Positions 57,078 to 64,000 of a stretch of DNA of 64,000 nt are shown here, in pieces. A model generated the notes under the pieces. The model saw only the letters and a list, made by a program, of their open reading frames with translations, made no database searches and was not told where the DNA came from. A program made the position numbers and the translations under genes. The stretch comes from an uncultured Planococcus sp. (GTDB lineage: Bacteria; Bacillota; Bacilli; Bacillales_A; Planococcaceae): assembly GCA_947502505.1 (NCBI GenBank), contig CANNAE010000004.1, forward strand, positions 310,001 to 374,000, written 5' to 3'. Numbering within the stretch: position 1 is the first letter of the stretch; each line of letters opens with the position of its first letter.

Positions 57078-57111
57078 AAAGAGCAGCGTGCATTTGCACG
57101 CTGCTCTTTTA
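57078..57111. terminator. Bidirectional terminator at 57.1 kb
   Basis: AAAGAGCAGCGTGC and GCACGCTGCTCTTT arms with a short loop, between convergent ytqB and the alcohol dehydrogenase-like gene. Confidence 0.88.
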
Positions 57112-57112
57112 C

Positions 57113-58147
57113 TCATTTCTCGACAGGACCTTCGAGAACAATTTTCCCGATCGTCTTGCCGGACATCAATTTTCCGTAGGCTTCTTTCAAGTTTTCCGGA
57201 TTGATTGGTGCCATCGTTTCATTGAGCGTCGACTGGACCTTGCCGCTATCTGTCCACTCTGACAACTCATTCAATAAATGATGCTGCTCGATCATATCTT
57301 CGGTCTGGAACATCGAGCGCGTGTACATTAATTCGTAAACGAAGGTCACGCTTTTTCCGAAGAATCCTGGAGCGAGCGGTTCAAACGCCGGCAGGATGGA
57401 ACAGATTTTTCCTTGCGGCCGGATCGCTTCCGCCATGCCTGCCATATGGTCATCAGTATTGGTCAGGCAGAAAATATAGTCCACCCCATCCATATCAAGT
57501 TGCTCCAATTGAGGCAGCAATTCCTGATGGTGATTGATCGTGTGATGGGCGCCGTGCGTAATGGCCCATTCCACTGTTTCTTGACGTGACGCCGTTCCGA
57601 TCACGGTAAGTCCCGCCAGCTTTGCGATCTGCGTAGCAATTGATCCAACACCGCCCGCAGCACCGATAATGAGGAGGTTCTTGCCTTCATTGTCTTGAGG
57701 GTTTTTCGAAATCCCCAAGCGCACGAACAAGGCTTCCATCGCTGTCAATCCAGTCAATGGCAGTGCGGCTGCATGTGCAAAATCCAAGTTTTTCGGCTTG
57801 CGCCCGACGATGCGCTCGTCAACCAAATGGAATTCACTATGGCCGCCTGCCCGGACATTGGTGCCCGCATAGAATACTTCATCGCCTTCTTTGAACAAGG
57901 AACATTCGCTGCCGGCAGCTGTCACAACACCCGCGACGTCCCGGCCGACGATGGTCAAGGAATCGTCGTCCGGTTTTTTCGCATCGCGTGTTTTATAATC
58001 GGTCGGATTCACCGATACCGCTTTTACTTCAACAAGCAAATCGTGCCCTGTTGGTTCCGGTTTGTCCACTTCCACCGCTTCAAAATCGGGCGGTTGCTCC
58101 GTATTTCCTGGTTGGTAAAATCCAAGCGCTGTCATTTTCGAATTCAA
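57113..58147 (-). CDS. Zinc-type alcohol dehydrogenase / quinone reductase-like protein
   Basis: A 344-residue MDR-superfamily protein with a GroES-like N-terminal part and a Rossmann domain (LLIIGAAGGVGSIATQIAKL near residue 158). The cysteine ligands of zinc alcohol dehydrogenases are lacking, so it is probably a zinc-free NADPH:quinone reductase-like enzyme. The TTG at 58147 is weakly supported; an ATG at 58135 is the alternative. It follows pyruvate oxidase by 44 bases with no terminator, so the two may be co-transcribed. Confidence 0.8.
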   Translation of the reverse strand: MNSKMTALGFYQPGNTEQPPDFEAVEVDKPEPTGHDLLVEVKAVSVNPTDYKTRDAKKPDDDSLTIVGRDVAGVVTAAGSECSLFKEGDEVFYAGTNVRAGGHSEFHLVDERIVGRKPKNLDFAHAAALPLTGLTAMEALFVRLGISKNPQDNEGKNLLIIGAAGGVGSIATQIAKLAGLTVIGTASRQETVEWAITHGAHHTINHHQELLPQLEQLDMDGVDYIFCLTNTDDHMAGMAEAIRPQGKICSILPAFEPLAPGFFGKSVTFVYELMYTRSMFQTEDMIEQHHLLNELSEWTDSGKVQSTLNETMAPINPENLKEAYGKLMSGKTIGKIVLEGPVEK

Positions 58148-58191
58148 TCCACTTCGCCTTCCTTTCCTTTATTCATGTATTCCTTGCCGTG

Positions 58192-59790
58192 TTATAACAC
58201 GGCTGAAATGTCTTCGACGTATGCATCGATGACCACTGGCCGTTTGCTTGTTTTCGCTTTCGATAAGGCATCTTGTAAATCTTTACGGGTTTTTACGGTA
58301 TAACCCTCTCCGCCGCATGCGATGCCGAATGCCGCAAAATCGATATTGGCAAGTTCGACATTTGTCGGCTTGTTGCCTGTCATTTTTTGTTCATCTTCGA
58401 TCAGTTGCAGCTTTTGGTTGTTGAAGACGATGACGATCATCGGCAAATCGTATTTCACTGCGGTGACAAAATCCTGCATGCCCATGGAAAATCCGCCGTC
58501 GCCGACAATGGCGATCGCTTGTCTATCGGGATAGGCCAGTTTCGCTGCCAAAGCCCCAGGCAAACCGCAGCCCATCGTGCCAAGCCACGAGGATAAGACA
58601 AGTTTTTGCCCAGTCAGCTGCAAGTATTTAGCCGTCCAGATGGTGATGCTCCCGACATCGAGTGAAACGACGGCATCCCGCTCCATGATGTGCTGGATTT
58701 CGCCAAGCACTTGCTGGGGCTGCAGTTTATCGGTCTGTTTATCGATATCTGCCTGCAGCTTGTCATGCCAATCGTTCCTTTTTTCCTTGAATTCCTCCAA
58801 AAAAGCAGGATCTTGTTCACCGAGCTTGTCTGTCAGCCAAGAAAGTGCCGGACCAAGATCGCCCACGATCCCGACAGTCGCCGGATAATATTTGCCGATC
58901 ACACGCGGGTCGACATCGATCTGGATCGCCGGTGCTTTATTTGGCAAATACTCGCGGTATGGATAGGCAGTGCCTGCCAAGATGACGAGGTCCGTCTGCT
59001 TCATCGCCTGTTCAGCCGGTTCTGTCCCCAACTGCCCAAGCTGTCCCAGATTGTTCGGGTGGTCGTCGGGGATTAAGCCTTTAGCCGGCAGGGTAGCAAT
59101 CAGCGGTGCTTGTAATTTTTCAGCAAATGCCAATACTTCACCCGAGGCGTGTTGTGCGCCTTTGCCAGCCAGTATGACCGGCTTTTTAGCGGCCTGCAAT
59201 TGCTTTAATGCCTCGTTCAAATCTTCTTCTGCCGCCCGGATGTTCGGGGCTGAATATTCCGGTGAGGTCATCTGTTGTTCCCGCTTGATTTTTGTGCTGA
59301 ATAAATCATCTGAGACGACAAGGACAGCCGGCCCTTTTTCGGCATATGCTGCACGGACCGCCTGATTGAGCATATCCGGCAATTGCTCGGCATTTTGCAC
59401 GCGGCGGTTATAGACCGACACGTCTTCGAACATCGATTCCAATTTCAATTCCTGGAAAGTGTCGGTGCCAACAGAACTGCTGGCCACTTGGCCCACAATG
59501 GCAAGTACCGGCGTTTTGTCTTTCTTCGCATCATACAAGCCATTTTGCAAATGAATCGCCCCAGGCCCTGCGATCGATAGGCACACGCCGATGCGGCCGG
59601 TCAATTTCGAGTAGGCCGAAGCGGCAAGGGCTCCGGTTTCTTCGTGCCGGATCTGGATAAAGCGGATGTCCACCTTGCGCAATTCCTCCATCAATTCATT
59701 GATGGAATCTCCCGGCATACCGTATATATGGTCTACATTCCATTGCTTCAATAATTCTACAGCGTGGCTTCCTGCGGTGCGGTCGAACAT
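58192..59790 (-). CDS. Pyruvate oxidase-type thiamine diphosphate enzyme
   Basis: A 532-residue enzyme of the ThDP/FAD family that includes pyruvate oxidase and B. subtilis YdaP. The catalytic glutamate is in RHEETGALAAS near residue 52. The ThDP motif runs GDGGFSMGMQDF to NNQKLQ near 425-450. Pyruvate oxidase oxidises pyruvate to acetate or acetyl phosphate. Acetolactate synthase or sulfopyruvate enzymes are less likely. The ATG at 59790 is chosen because GAGGGA is better spaced to it than to 59796. Confidence 0.83.
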   Translation of the reverse strand: MFDRTAGSHAVELLKQWNVDHIYGMPGDSINELMEELRKVDIRFIQIRHEETGALAASAYSKLTGRIGVCLSIAGPGAIHLQNGLYDAKKDKTPVLAIVGQVASSSVGTDTFQELKLESMFEDVSVYNRRVQNAEQLPDMLNQAVRAAYAEKGPAVLVVSDDLFSTKIKREQQMTSPEYSAPNIRAAEEDLNEALKQLQAAKKPVILAGKGAQHASGEVLAFAEKLQAPLIATLPAKGLIPDDHPNNLGQLGQLGTEPAEQAMKQTDLVILAGTAYPYREYLPNKAPAIQIDVDPRVIGKYYPATVGIVGDLGPALSWLTDKLGEQDPAFLEEFKEKRNDWHDKLQADIDKQTDKLQPQQVLGEIQHIMERDAVVSLDVGSITIWTAKYLQLTGQKLVLSSWLGTMGCGLPGALAAKLAYPDRQAIAIVGDGGFSMGMQDFVTAVKYDLPMIVIVFNNQKLQLIEDEQKMTGNKPTNVELANIDFAAFGIACGGEGYTVKTRKDLQDALSKAKTSKRPVVIDAYVEDISAVL

Positions 59791-59873
59791 ATACATTCCC
59801 TCTTTCCTTATTTCTAGTGTTCCAACTCTTTATCCCTCCAGCCAATCTCTAAACCTTTTTCTGTCAACATGCC

Positions 59874-59913
59874 AAAAAAGCAGCAAGCTGTTTATCAGCC
59901 TACTGCTTTTTTT
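59874..59913 (-). terminator. Terminator after the flavin monooxygenase gene
   Basis: AAAAAAAGCAGTAGGCTG pairs imperfectly with CAGCTTGCTGCTTTTTT on the minus strand. The stop codon of the gene lies inside the stem. Confidence 0.75.
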
Positions 59914-60922
59914 CAGAGATTCTTTTTTTCATTTCCTCAGCGATCAAACGGAAGGTCGTTAATTTATCGTTAAAATTATGGGCGACAGAAACAATCATCA
60001 CTTCATCGGCACCATATTCCTCGCCGAGCGCTTCCAATTGATCCACCACTTGCACAGGATCGCCGACGACCATGCGCCGGCGATTTTCTGCAACGAGCAG
60101 CTTTTCGAATTTTGAATACTCGTAAACAATCGCTCGATCCGGCGGGGGCGTGCCATCGGACGGCATCGCTTGCGCCCCCATCGCGAGCGACAAGTCAAGT
60201 GAAGAAGCGATGTATTCCGCCTGCTCGTTGGTTTCCTGGCAAACGGCAAAAATCGCAAATCCTGTATACGGGCCATTGCCTTGATGGGGCAGGAAGTTTT
60301 CTCTGTAGCGGGCCGTAAACTCCTGCCCGCCTTCGCCGTTGATGAAATGGGCGAACATATACGGCAAGCCTTTTTCGGCCGCCAGTTGAGCAGATCCCGC
60401 GCCGGAACCGAGCAGCCAGATCGGCGGTGCTTGAGGCGGCACAGGAGTCGCTTTCATTCCATAATAATCATGGCTTTTCGGAATGCTATTTTCCAAATAC
60501 ATGCGCAGCTCATCCAGCTGCGCCGGGAAACGCCCCGCATCCCGCAAGCGGCCGTTCGATAAAGCGAACGACGCCCTAGGCATGCCGCCGGGTGCACGGC
60601 CGACGCCGGCATCGATGCGGCCAGGATATAAACTCTCCAGCAAATTAAAATTCTCGGCCACTTTGAATGCCGAGTAATGCGGCAGCATGACGCCGCCAGA
60701 ACCAAGGCGGATCGAATTTGTTCTCGCACCGATATGGCTGATCAAAATTTCCGGAGAAGAACCGGCTAAAGTTTTGGCGTCGTGATGTTCCGATACCCAA
60801 AAACGGGTATAGCCCCACTCTTCTGCGTGCTGCGCCAGCCGTACCGTATCAGCTAGCGCTTGTTGGGCTGTCTGTCCCTCGGAGACCGGGGATTGGTCCA
60901 ATATACTAAAACGAAGCGGCAT
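59900..60922 (-). CDS. LLM-class flavin-dependent oxidoreductase
   Basis: A 340-residue luciferase-like monooxygenase family protein of the single-component type (MPLRFSILDQSPVSEG; EHHDAKTLAGSSPEILI near residue 45). These TIM-barrel proteins use FMNH2, but many have no assigned substrate. The ATG at 60922 follows AGGAG at eight bases; an ATG two codons earlier is too close. No partner reductase is nearby. Confidence 0.88.
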   Translation of the reverse strand: MPLRFSILDQSPVSEGQTAQQALADTVRLAQHAEEWGYTRFWVSEHHDAKTLAGSSPEILISHIGARTNSIRLGSGGVMLPHYSAFKVAENFNLLESLYPGRIDAGVGRAPGGMPRASFALSNGRLRDAGRFPAQLDELRMYLENSIPKSHDYYGMKATPVPPQAPPIWLLGSGAGSAQLAAEKGLPYMFAHFINGEGGQEFTARYRENFLPHQGNGPYTGFAIFAVCQETNEQAEYIASSLDLSLAMGAQAMPSDGTPPPDRAIVYEYSKFEKLLVAENRRRMVVGDPVQVVDQLEALGEEYGADEVMIVSVAHNFNDKLTTFRLIAEEMKKRISEKKQ

Positions 60923-60972
60923 CTCCATCTCTCCTTTTTATCGTTCGCTATAGTTGTGAATATACTAAAGGA

Positions 60973-61773
60973 TTATTGGCTGCTGCGCATTCTTTCCGCT
61001 TCGGCTGCCGATTCGGCAAAGTACAGCATGGCCTTGAATATTTCATCCCGCTCCGGTTCCTGCAGCAAATCGTGGTAGCAGAACGGCCATTCCTTGAAAT
61101 GAAATTCATTCACAAGCTGTCTCGACAGCCATTTCCGCCCCGCTGCCGTCTGTGTGATCAAATCCCGCTGGCCCGCCTGGAGCATGACCGGGATATCCGC
61201 GAGCTGCATTTGTGCGGCTCTCTCCATATAGCCTTGCAATTCCTTCCACCAGGCCGGCGAACTGAGCGACTGAATCGCTTGAGGCGAATTCGACGAGTCG
61301 TCCTGGAACTTGTGTCTCGTCAAATGGCGCAATTCGACTCCGTGGTCGATTTTCCCTTTGCCGGTCAATTTGCTGAGGCCGGACAAGGCAAGTGCCGGCT
61401 TGCTTGGGGCTTTTTGCAGCTCGAACCAAGGAGAAGTCAGTATGGCGCCAGCCACGGGATAGCGCTGTTCTGACAGGGCATGGATGGCGATCGAAGCGCC
61501 AAGCCCGTGTCCAGAAAGGATGATCGGCAAACCCGTTCCCGCTGACAAGCGCAATAGTTCGGCAGCTGTCTTATCATATTCAAAAAAAGGTTCCCGGTGC
61601 ACTGAATCAGGAGATGCCTGTGTGCCGTGGCCCGGCAAGTCTCCCATATAGACATGAAAGCCGTTCCTGCGCCATTTTTCGATTTGCCATGCATAGCGCT
61701 GATGTTCCTCATAGGCACTATGTATCAATACGACGACGCCTTTTGCCTCGCCTTCTGCTTGCCATTTCCACAT
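60973..61773 (-). CDS. ytpA: YtpA-like alpha/beta hydrolase with altered active site
   Basis: A 266-residue alpha/beta hydrolase most like B. subtilis YtpA, a lysophospholipase linked to bacilysocin production (MWKWQAEGEAKG; YMGDLPGHGTQA; YHDLLQEPERDEIF). The nucleophile elbow, GHSMGG in YtpA, reads GHGLGA here, so serine is replaced by glycine. The oxyanion HG is HS and the acid region GDDKLV is GQRDLI. The C-terminal histidine remains. It may be a pseudoenzyme. The ATG at 61773 follows GGGAGG at eight bases. Confidence 0.8.
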   Translation of the reverse strand: MWKWQAEGEAKGVVVLIHSAYEEHQRYAWQIEKWRRNGFHVYMGDLPGHGTQASPDSVHREPFFEYDKTAAELLRLSAGTGLPIILSGHGLGASIAIHALSEQRYPVAGAILTSPWFELQKAPSKPALALSGLSKLTGKGKIDHGVELRHLTRHKFQDDSSNSPQAIQSLSSPAWWKELQGYMERAAQMQLADIPVMLQAGQRDLITQTAAGRKWLSRQLVNEFHFKEWPFCYHDLLQEPERDEIFKAMLYFAESAAEAERMRSSQ

Positions 61774-61873
61774 AACCTGCGCCTCCCTTATCCAGCTTGA
61801 TCGATTGACCTTTTCCAATGTTTTGATACGATTAGAACTAATTACATCTTATCAAGCTTAAAGGAGCTTTGCC

Positions 61874-62383
61874 ATGATCTATCCATATAAAGACAAATCA
61901 CCAAAGATTGACAAATCGGCATTTATCGCTGATTTTGCGACCGTTACAGGCGATGTCACAATCGGCGCCCATTCATCGGTTTGGTTCAATACCGTCATCC
62001 GGGGTGACGTTGCACCGACTGTCATCGGGAAAAACACCAATATTCAAGACTTGTCGATGCTCCATCAAAGCCCTGACAATCCACTTATCCTAGAAGACGA
62101 TGTCACGATCGGCCATCAAGTGACCTTGCACAGCTGCACAGTCCGAAAAGGCGCATTGGTCGGCATGGGCTCGATCATTCTCGATGGCGCAGAGATCGGG
62201 GAAGGTGCTTTTATCGGCGCCGGAAGCCTTGTACCGCAAGGAAAAACAATTCCAGCCGGTACCCTTGCATTCGGCCGCCCGGCAAAAGTAGTGCGCGAAT
62301 TAACTGAAGCGGACAAACAAGATATGGAACGCATTGTCCGGGAGTACGCGGAAAAAGCCGCCTATTATAAATCACTTCAATAG
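61874..62383 (+). CDS. ytoA: Gamma-carbonic anhydrase family protein YtoA
   Basis: A 169-residue left-handed beta-helix protein of hexapeptide repeats. The zinc histidines are in MLHQSPDN near residue 63, and GHQVTLHSC near 80. The Gln and Asn residues near the metal site also agree with the gamma-CA family. Activity in Bacillus homologs is not well established. Ribosome-binding site AAAGGAG. It lies divergent from ytpA, near metK as in B. subtilis. Confidence 0.92.
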   Translation: MIYPYKDKSPKIDKSAFIADFATVTGDVTIGAHSSVWFNTVIRGDVAPTVIGKNTNIQDLSMLHQSPDNPLILEDDVTIGHQVTLHSCTVRKGALVGMGSIILDGAEIGEGAFIGAGSLVPQGKTIPAGTLAFGRPAKVVRELTEADKQDMERIVREYAEKAAYYKSLQ

Positions 62384-62417
62384 AAAAAGCAGGCGGAAAA
62401 ATATCCGCCTGCTTTTT
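62384..62417. terminator. Bidirectional terminator between ytoA and metK
   Basis: AAAAGCAGGCGGA and its complement with a loop of about six A/T bases, between convergent genes. Confidence 0.85.
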
Positions 62418-62419
62418 TC

Positions 62420-63616
62420 TTATGCGTTCGCTTGTTGTTTCAAAGCATCCGCTTTGTCTGTGCGTTCCCACGGAAGATCGACATCCGTGCGTCCGAAATG
62501 GCCATAAGCCGCTGTCTGTTTGTAGATCGGGCGGCGCAGGTCGAGCATCTTGATGATGCCAGCTGGGCGCAAATCAAAGTTCGCGCGTACCAGTTCGATA
62601 AATTTGTCTTCGCTGACTTTGCCTGTACCGAACGTATCGACAGCAATCGATACTGGATGTGCAACGCCGATTGCGTAGGCAAGCTGCACTTCACATTTAT
62701 CGGCAAGTCCGGAAGCCACGATGTTTTTCGCGACATAACGGGCAGCATAGGCACCGGAACGGTCAACTTTCGTTGCGTCTTTACCGGAGAATGCGCCTCC
62801 GCCGTGTCTTGCGTAACCACCGTAGGTATCAACGATGATTTTGCGGCCTGTAAGCCCTGCATCTCCTTGCGGCCCGCCGATAACGAAGCGGCCTGTCGGG
62901 TTGATGAAGTATTTCGTCTCTGCATCAAGCAATTCAGCCGGTACGACTTCATTGATGACATACTCCTTCAAGTTGCGTTGGATTTGCTCCAAAGAAACTT
63001 CCGGATGGTGCTGAGTCGAAATGACAATCGTATCGACACGCACCGGTTGATTGTTTTCATCGTATTCAATCGTTACTTGCGTTTTGCCATCAGGGCGCAA
63101 ATACGGCAAGATTTCTTCTTTGCGCACTTCCGCAAGGCGGCGCGCGAGTTTATGAGCCAGGCTGATCGGCAATGGCATCAATTCTTCTGTTTCGTTTGAA
63201 GCATAACCGAACATCAAGCCTTGGTCGCCTGCCCCGATTTCATCCAATTCCTTATCGGTCATCTGGCCTTCACGTGCTTCAAGTGCCACGTTAACGCCAG
63301 CAGCGATATCCGCCGACTGCTCATCGATTGCCGTCAATACAGCGCTCGTCTCGGAGTCGAATCCGTATTTCGCACGCGTATAGCCGATTTCCTTAACGGT
63401 TTGGCGGACGACTTTCGGGATGTCTACGTATGTAGATGTCGTGATCTCGCCTGCGACAAGGACAAGTCCTGTCGTTACGGTTGTTTCGCATGCAACACGC
63501 GCATTTGGGTCTTCTGTTAGGATGGCATCCAGGATCGCGTCTGAAATTTGGTCGCAAATCTTATCCGGATGGCCCTCTGTTACTGATTCTGATGTGAATA
63601 ATCGACGGTTTGTCAA
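62420..63616 (-). CDS. metK: S-adenosylmethionine synthetase
   Basis: A 398-residue enzyme that makes SAM from methionine and ATP. Motifs: [14 protein letters not shown] at the N-terminus, [12 protein letters not shown] near residue 122 and [16 protein letters not shown] near 260. The start is TTG at 63616 (TTG-ACA-AAC-CGT), seven bases after AGGAGGA; this aligns with the family N-terminus, and the longer reading into the leader is rejected. Controlled by the upstream SAM riboswitch. Confidence 0.97.
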   Translation of the reverse strand: MTNRRLFTSESVTEGHPDKICDQISDAILDAILTEDPNARVACETTVTTGLVLVAGEITTSTYVDIPKVVRQTVKEIGYTRAKYGFDSETSAVLTAIDEQSADIAAGVNVALEAREGQMTDKELDEIGAGDQGLMFGYASNETEELMPLPISLAHKLARRLAEVRKEEILPYLRPDGKTQVTIEYDENNQPVRVDTIVISTQHHPEVSLEQIQRNLKEYVINEVVPAELLDAETKYFINPTGRFVIGGPQGDAGLTGRKIIVDTYGGYARHGGGAFSGKDATKVDRSGAYAARYVAKNIVASGLADKCEVQLAYAIGVAHPVSIAVDTFGTGKVSEDKFIELVRANFDLRPAGIIKMLDLRRPIYKQTAAYGHFGRTDVDLPWERTDKADALKQQANA

Positions 63617-63763
63617 AAAAAGTTCCTCCTTATATCCTGCGAGATTGCTCTCGAAATTGATACGGTACTCGTTTTCCCATGTCAAGTCCGTTTCCGGTGA
63701 TCGGAATTGAACTTCCAGCTTTTTCAGCCTGCACACGAGGATTAAGGGCATTCCATAAAAAAA

Positions 63764-63932
63764 TCCCTTCTCTCATCTTCAAGCAATGAGGAAAGGAATA
63801 ATCATCATAAGCACCTTTCACTCTTATCGTCCAAGGCATTCGCCTTGCTTCAGGTTGGGCACCATCGCTGCATAAAACAGCAGGTTGCCGGGTTTCATTG
63901 GGCCTGCACCCTCCACCAGCTCGGAATAAGAG
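63764..63932 (-). promoter_or_regulatory. SAM-I riboswitch (S-box) of metK
   Basis: On the minus strand the P1 arms CTCTTATTC (63924-63932) and its partner ATAAGAG (63821-63827) enclose the conserved S-box elements GAGGGTGCAGGCCC-AATGAAACCCGGCAACC and the GGTGCCAACCTGA-type segment (seen as GGTGCCCAACCTG). A terminator hairpin with T-run follows at 63764-63796. High SAM should cause early termination and so limit metK. Confidence 0.95.
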
Positions 63933-63949
63933 TATCCGTTCAATTTCCC

Positions 63950-63978
63950 ATCATACGGAATGAGTCAAGCGCTGTCAA
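63950..63978 (-). promoter_or_regulatory. Sigma-A promoter of metK
   Basis: A perfect TTGACA and TATGAT on the minus strand, 17 bases apart, just upstream of the riboswitch. Confidence 0.85.
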
Positions 63979-63986
63979 CGTTTTTA
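63973..63986 (+). promoter_or_regulatory. cre-like sequence at the right edge
   Basis: TGTCAACGTTTTTA matches 12 of 14 cre positions and overlaps the metK -35. In B. subtilis the divergent neighbour of metK is pckA, so the site may serve a gene just outside the window. Confidence 0.35.
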
Positions 63987-64000
63987 AGGGAAACGGTTGT

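Noticed and set aside
62432..63199. 255-codon frame opposite metK
   Set aside because: Complement of a highly conserved gene; no independent support.

Overview
The window reads as one stretch of a low-to-mid GC Gram-positive chromosome from the Bacillales. Gene order follows the Bacillus subtilis ytxK-to-metK region almost block by block. The missing sporulation genes, a bacillithiol-associated protein (YtxJ), T-box and S-box leaders and the codon use point to a Planococcaceae member, most likely Planococcus or a close relative. That assignment is inference from gene content. I see no prophage, insertion sequence, CRISPR array, rRNA or tRNA gene.

Layout. 1-1349 (+): end of a queuosine precursor operon, queC-queD-queE. 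1422-8164 (-): zinc-ribbon protein, universal stress protein, ytxK methyltransferase and tpx, RDD protein and sppA, rarD, and the acyl-CoA synthetase mbcS. 8433-12496 (-): thiI with its cysteine desulfurase, then ezrA. 12647-13956 (+): hisJ and a GAF-type methionine sulfoxide reductase. 13997-15202 (-): a methionine gamma-lyase behind a cre-like site. 15352-17099 (+): rpsD with a pseudoknotted leader, and a cobalamin-binding-like protein. 17162-19372 (-): general stress protein with a sigma-B-like promoter, and tyrS with a Tyr T-box. 19469-22480 (+): class A PBP with an acidic tail. 22515-26844: acsA divergent from acuABC. 26954-31151 (-): ccpA, aroA and ytxGHJ (sigma-B-like promoter). 31340-39553 (-): murC, sftA, ytpR, ytpQ, ytpP, a lipoprotein, a DUF84 NTPase and an M42 peptidase. 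39730-49740: ytzB, ytnP, trmB, ytlR, thpR, dat, pepV, ytzE, rsuA, murJ and ytfP. 49741-51237: a gene-free tract with four ~250-bp tandem repeats and a GC-rich inverted-repeat element. 51279-64000: leuS with a Leu T-box, scoAB, ytqAB, an alcohol dehydrogenase-like protein, pyruvate oxidase, a flavin monooxygenase-like protein, a YtpA-like hydrolase, ytoA, and metK with its SAM riboswitch and promoter.

How the genes fit together. One theme is acetate and overflow carbon: acsA, its regulators acuABC, the regulator ccpA, pyruvate oxidase, the CoA-transferase and cre-like sites before megL, scoA and perhaps aroA. A second is sulfur and methionine: cysteine desulfurase/ThiI, methionine gamma-lyase, the methionine sulfoxide reductase and SAM synthetase. 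A third is the cell envelope and division: murC, murJ, class A PBP, ezrA, sftA, dat and sppA. RNA-based control is prominent (two T-boxes, one S-box, one ribosomal-protein leader).

Most of the window is conserved core genome. The least explained parts are the tandem array at 49806-50800, which keeps a minus-strand reading frame open in every copy, and the YtpA-like hydrolase at 60973-61773, which appears to have lost its catalytic serine.
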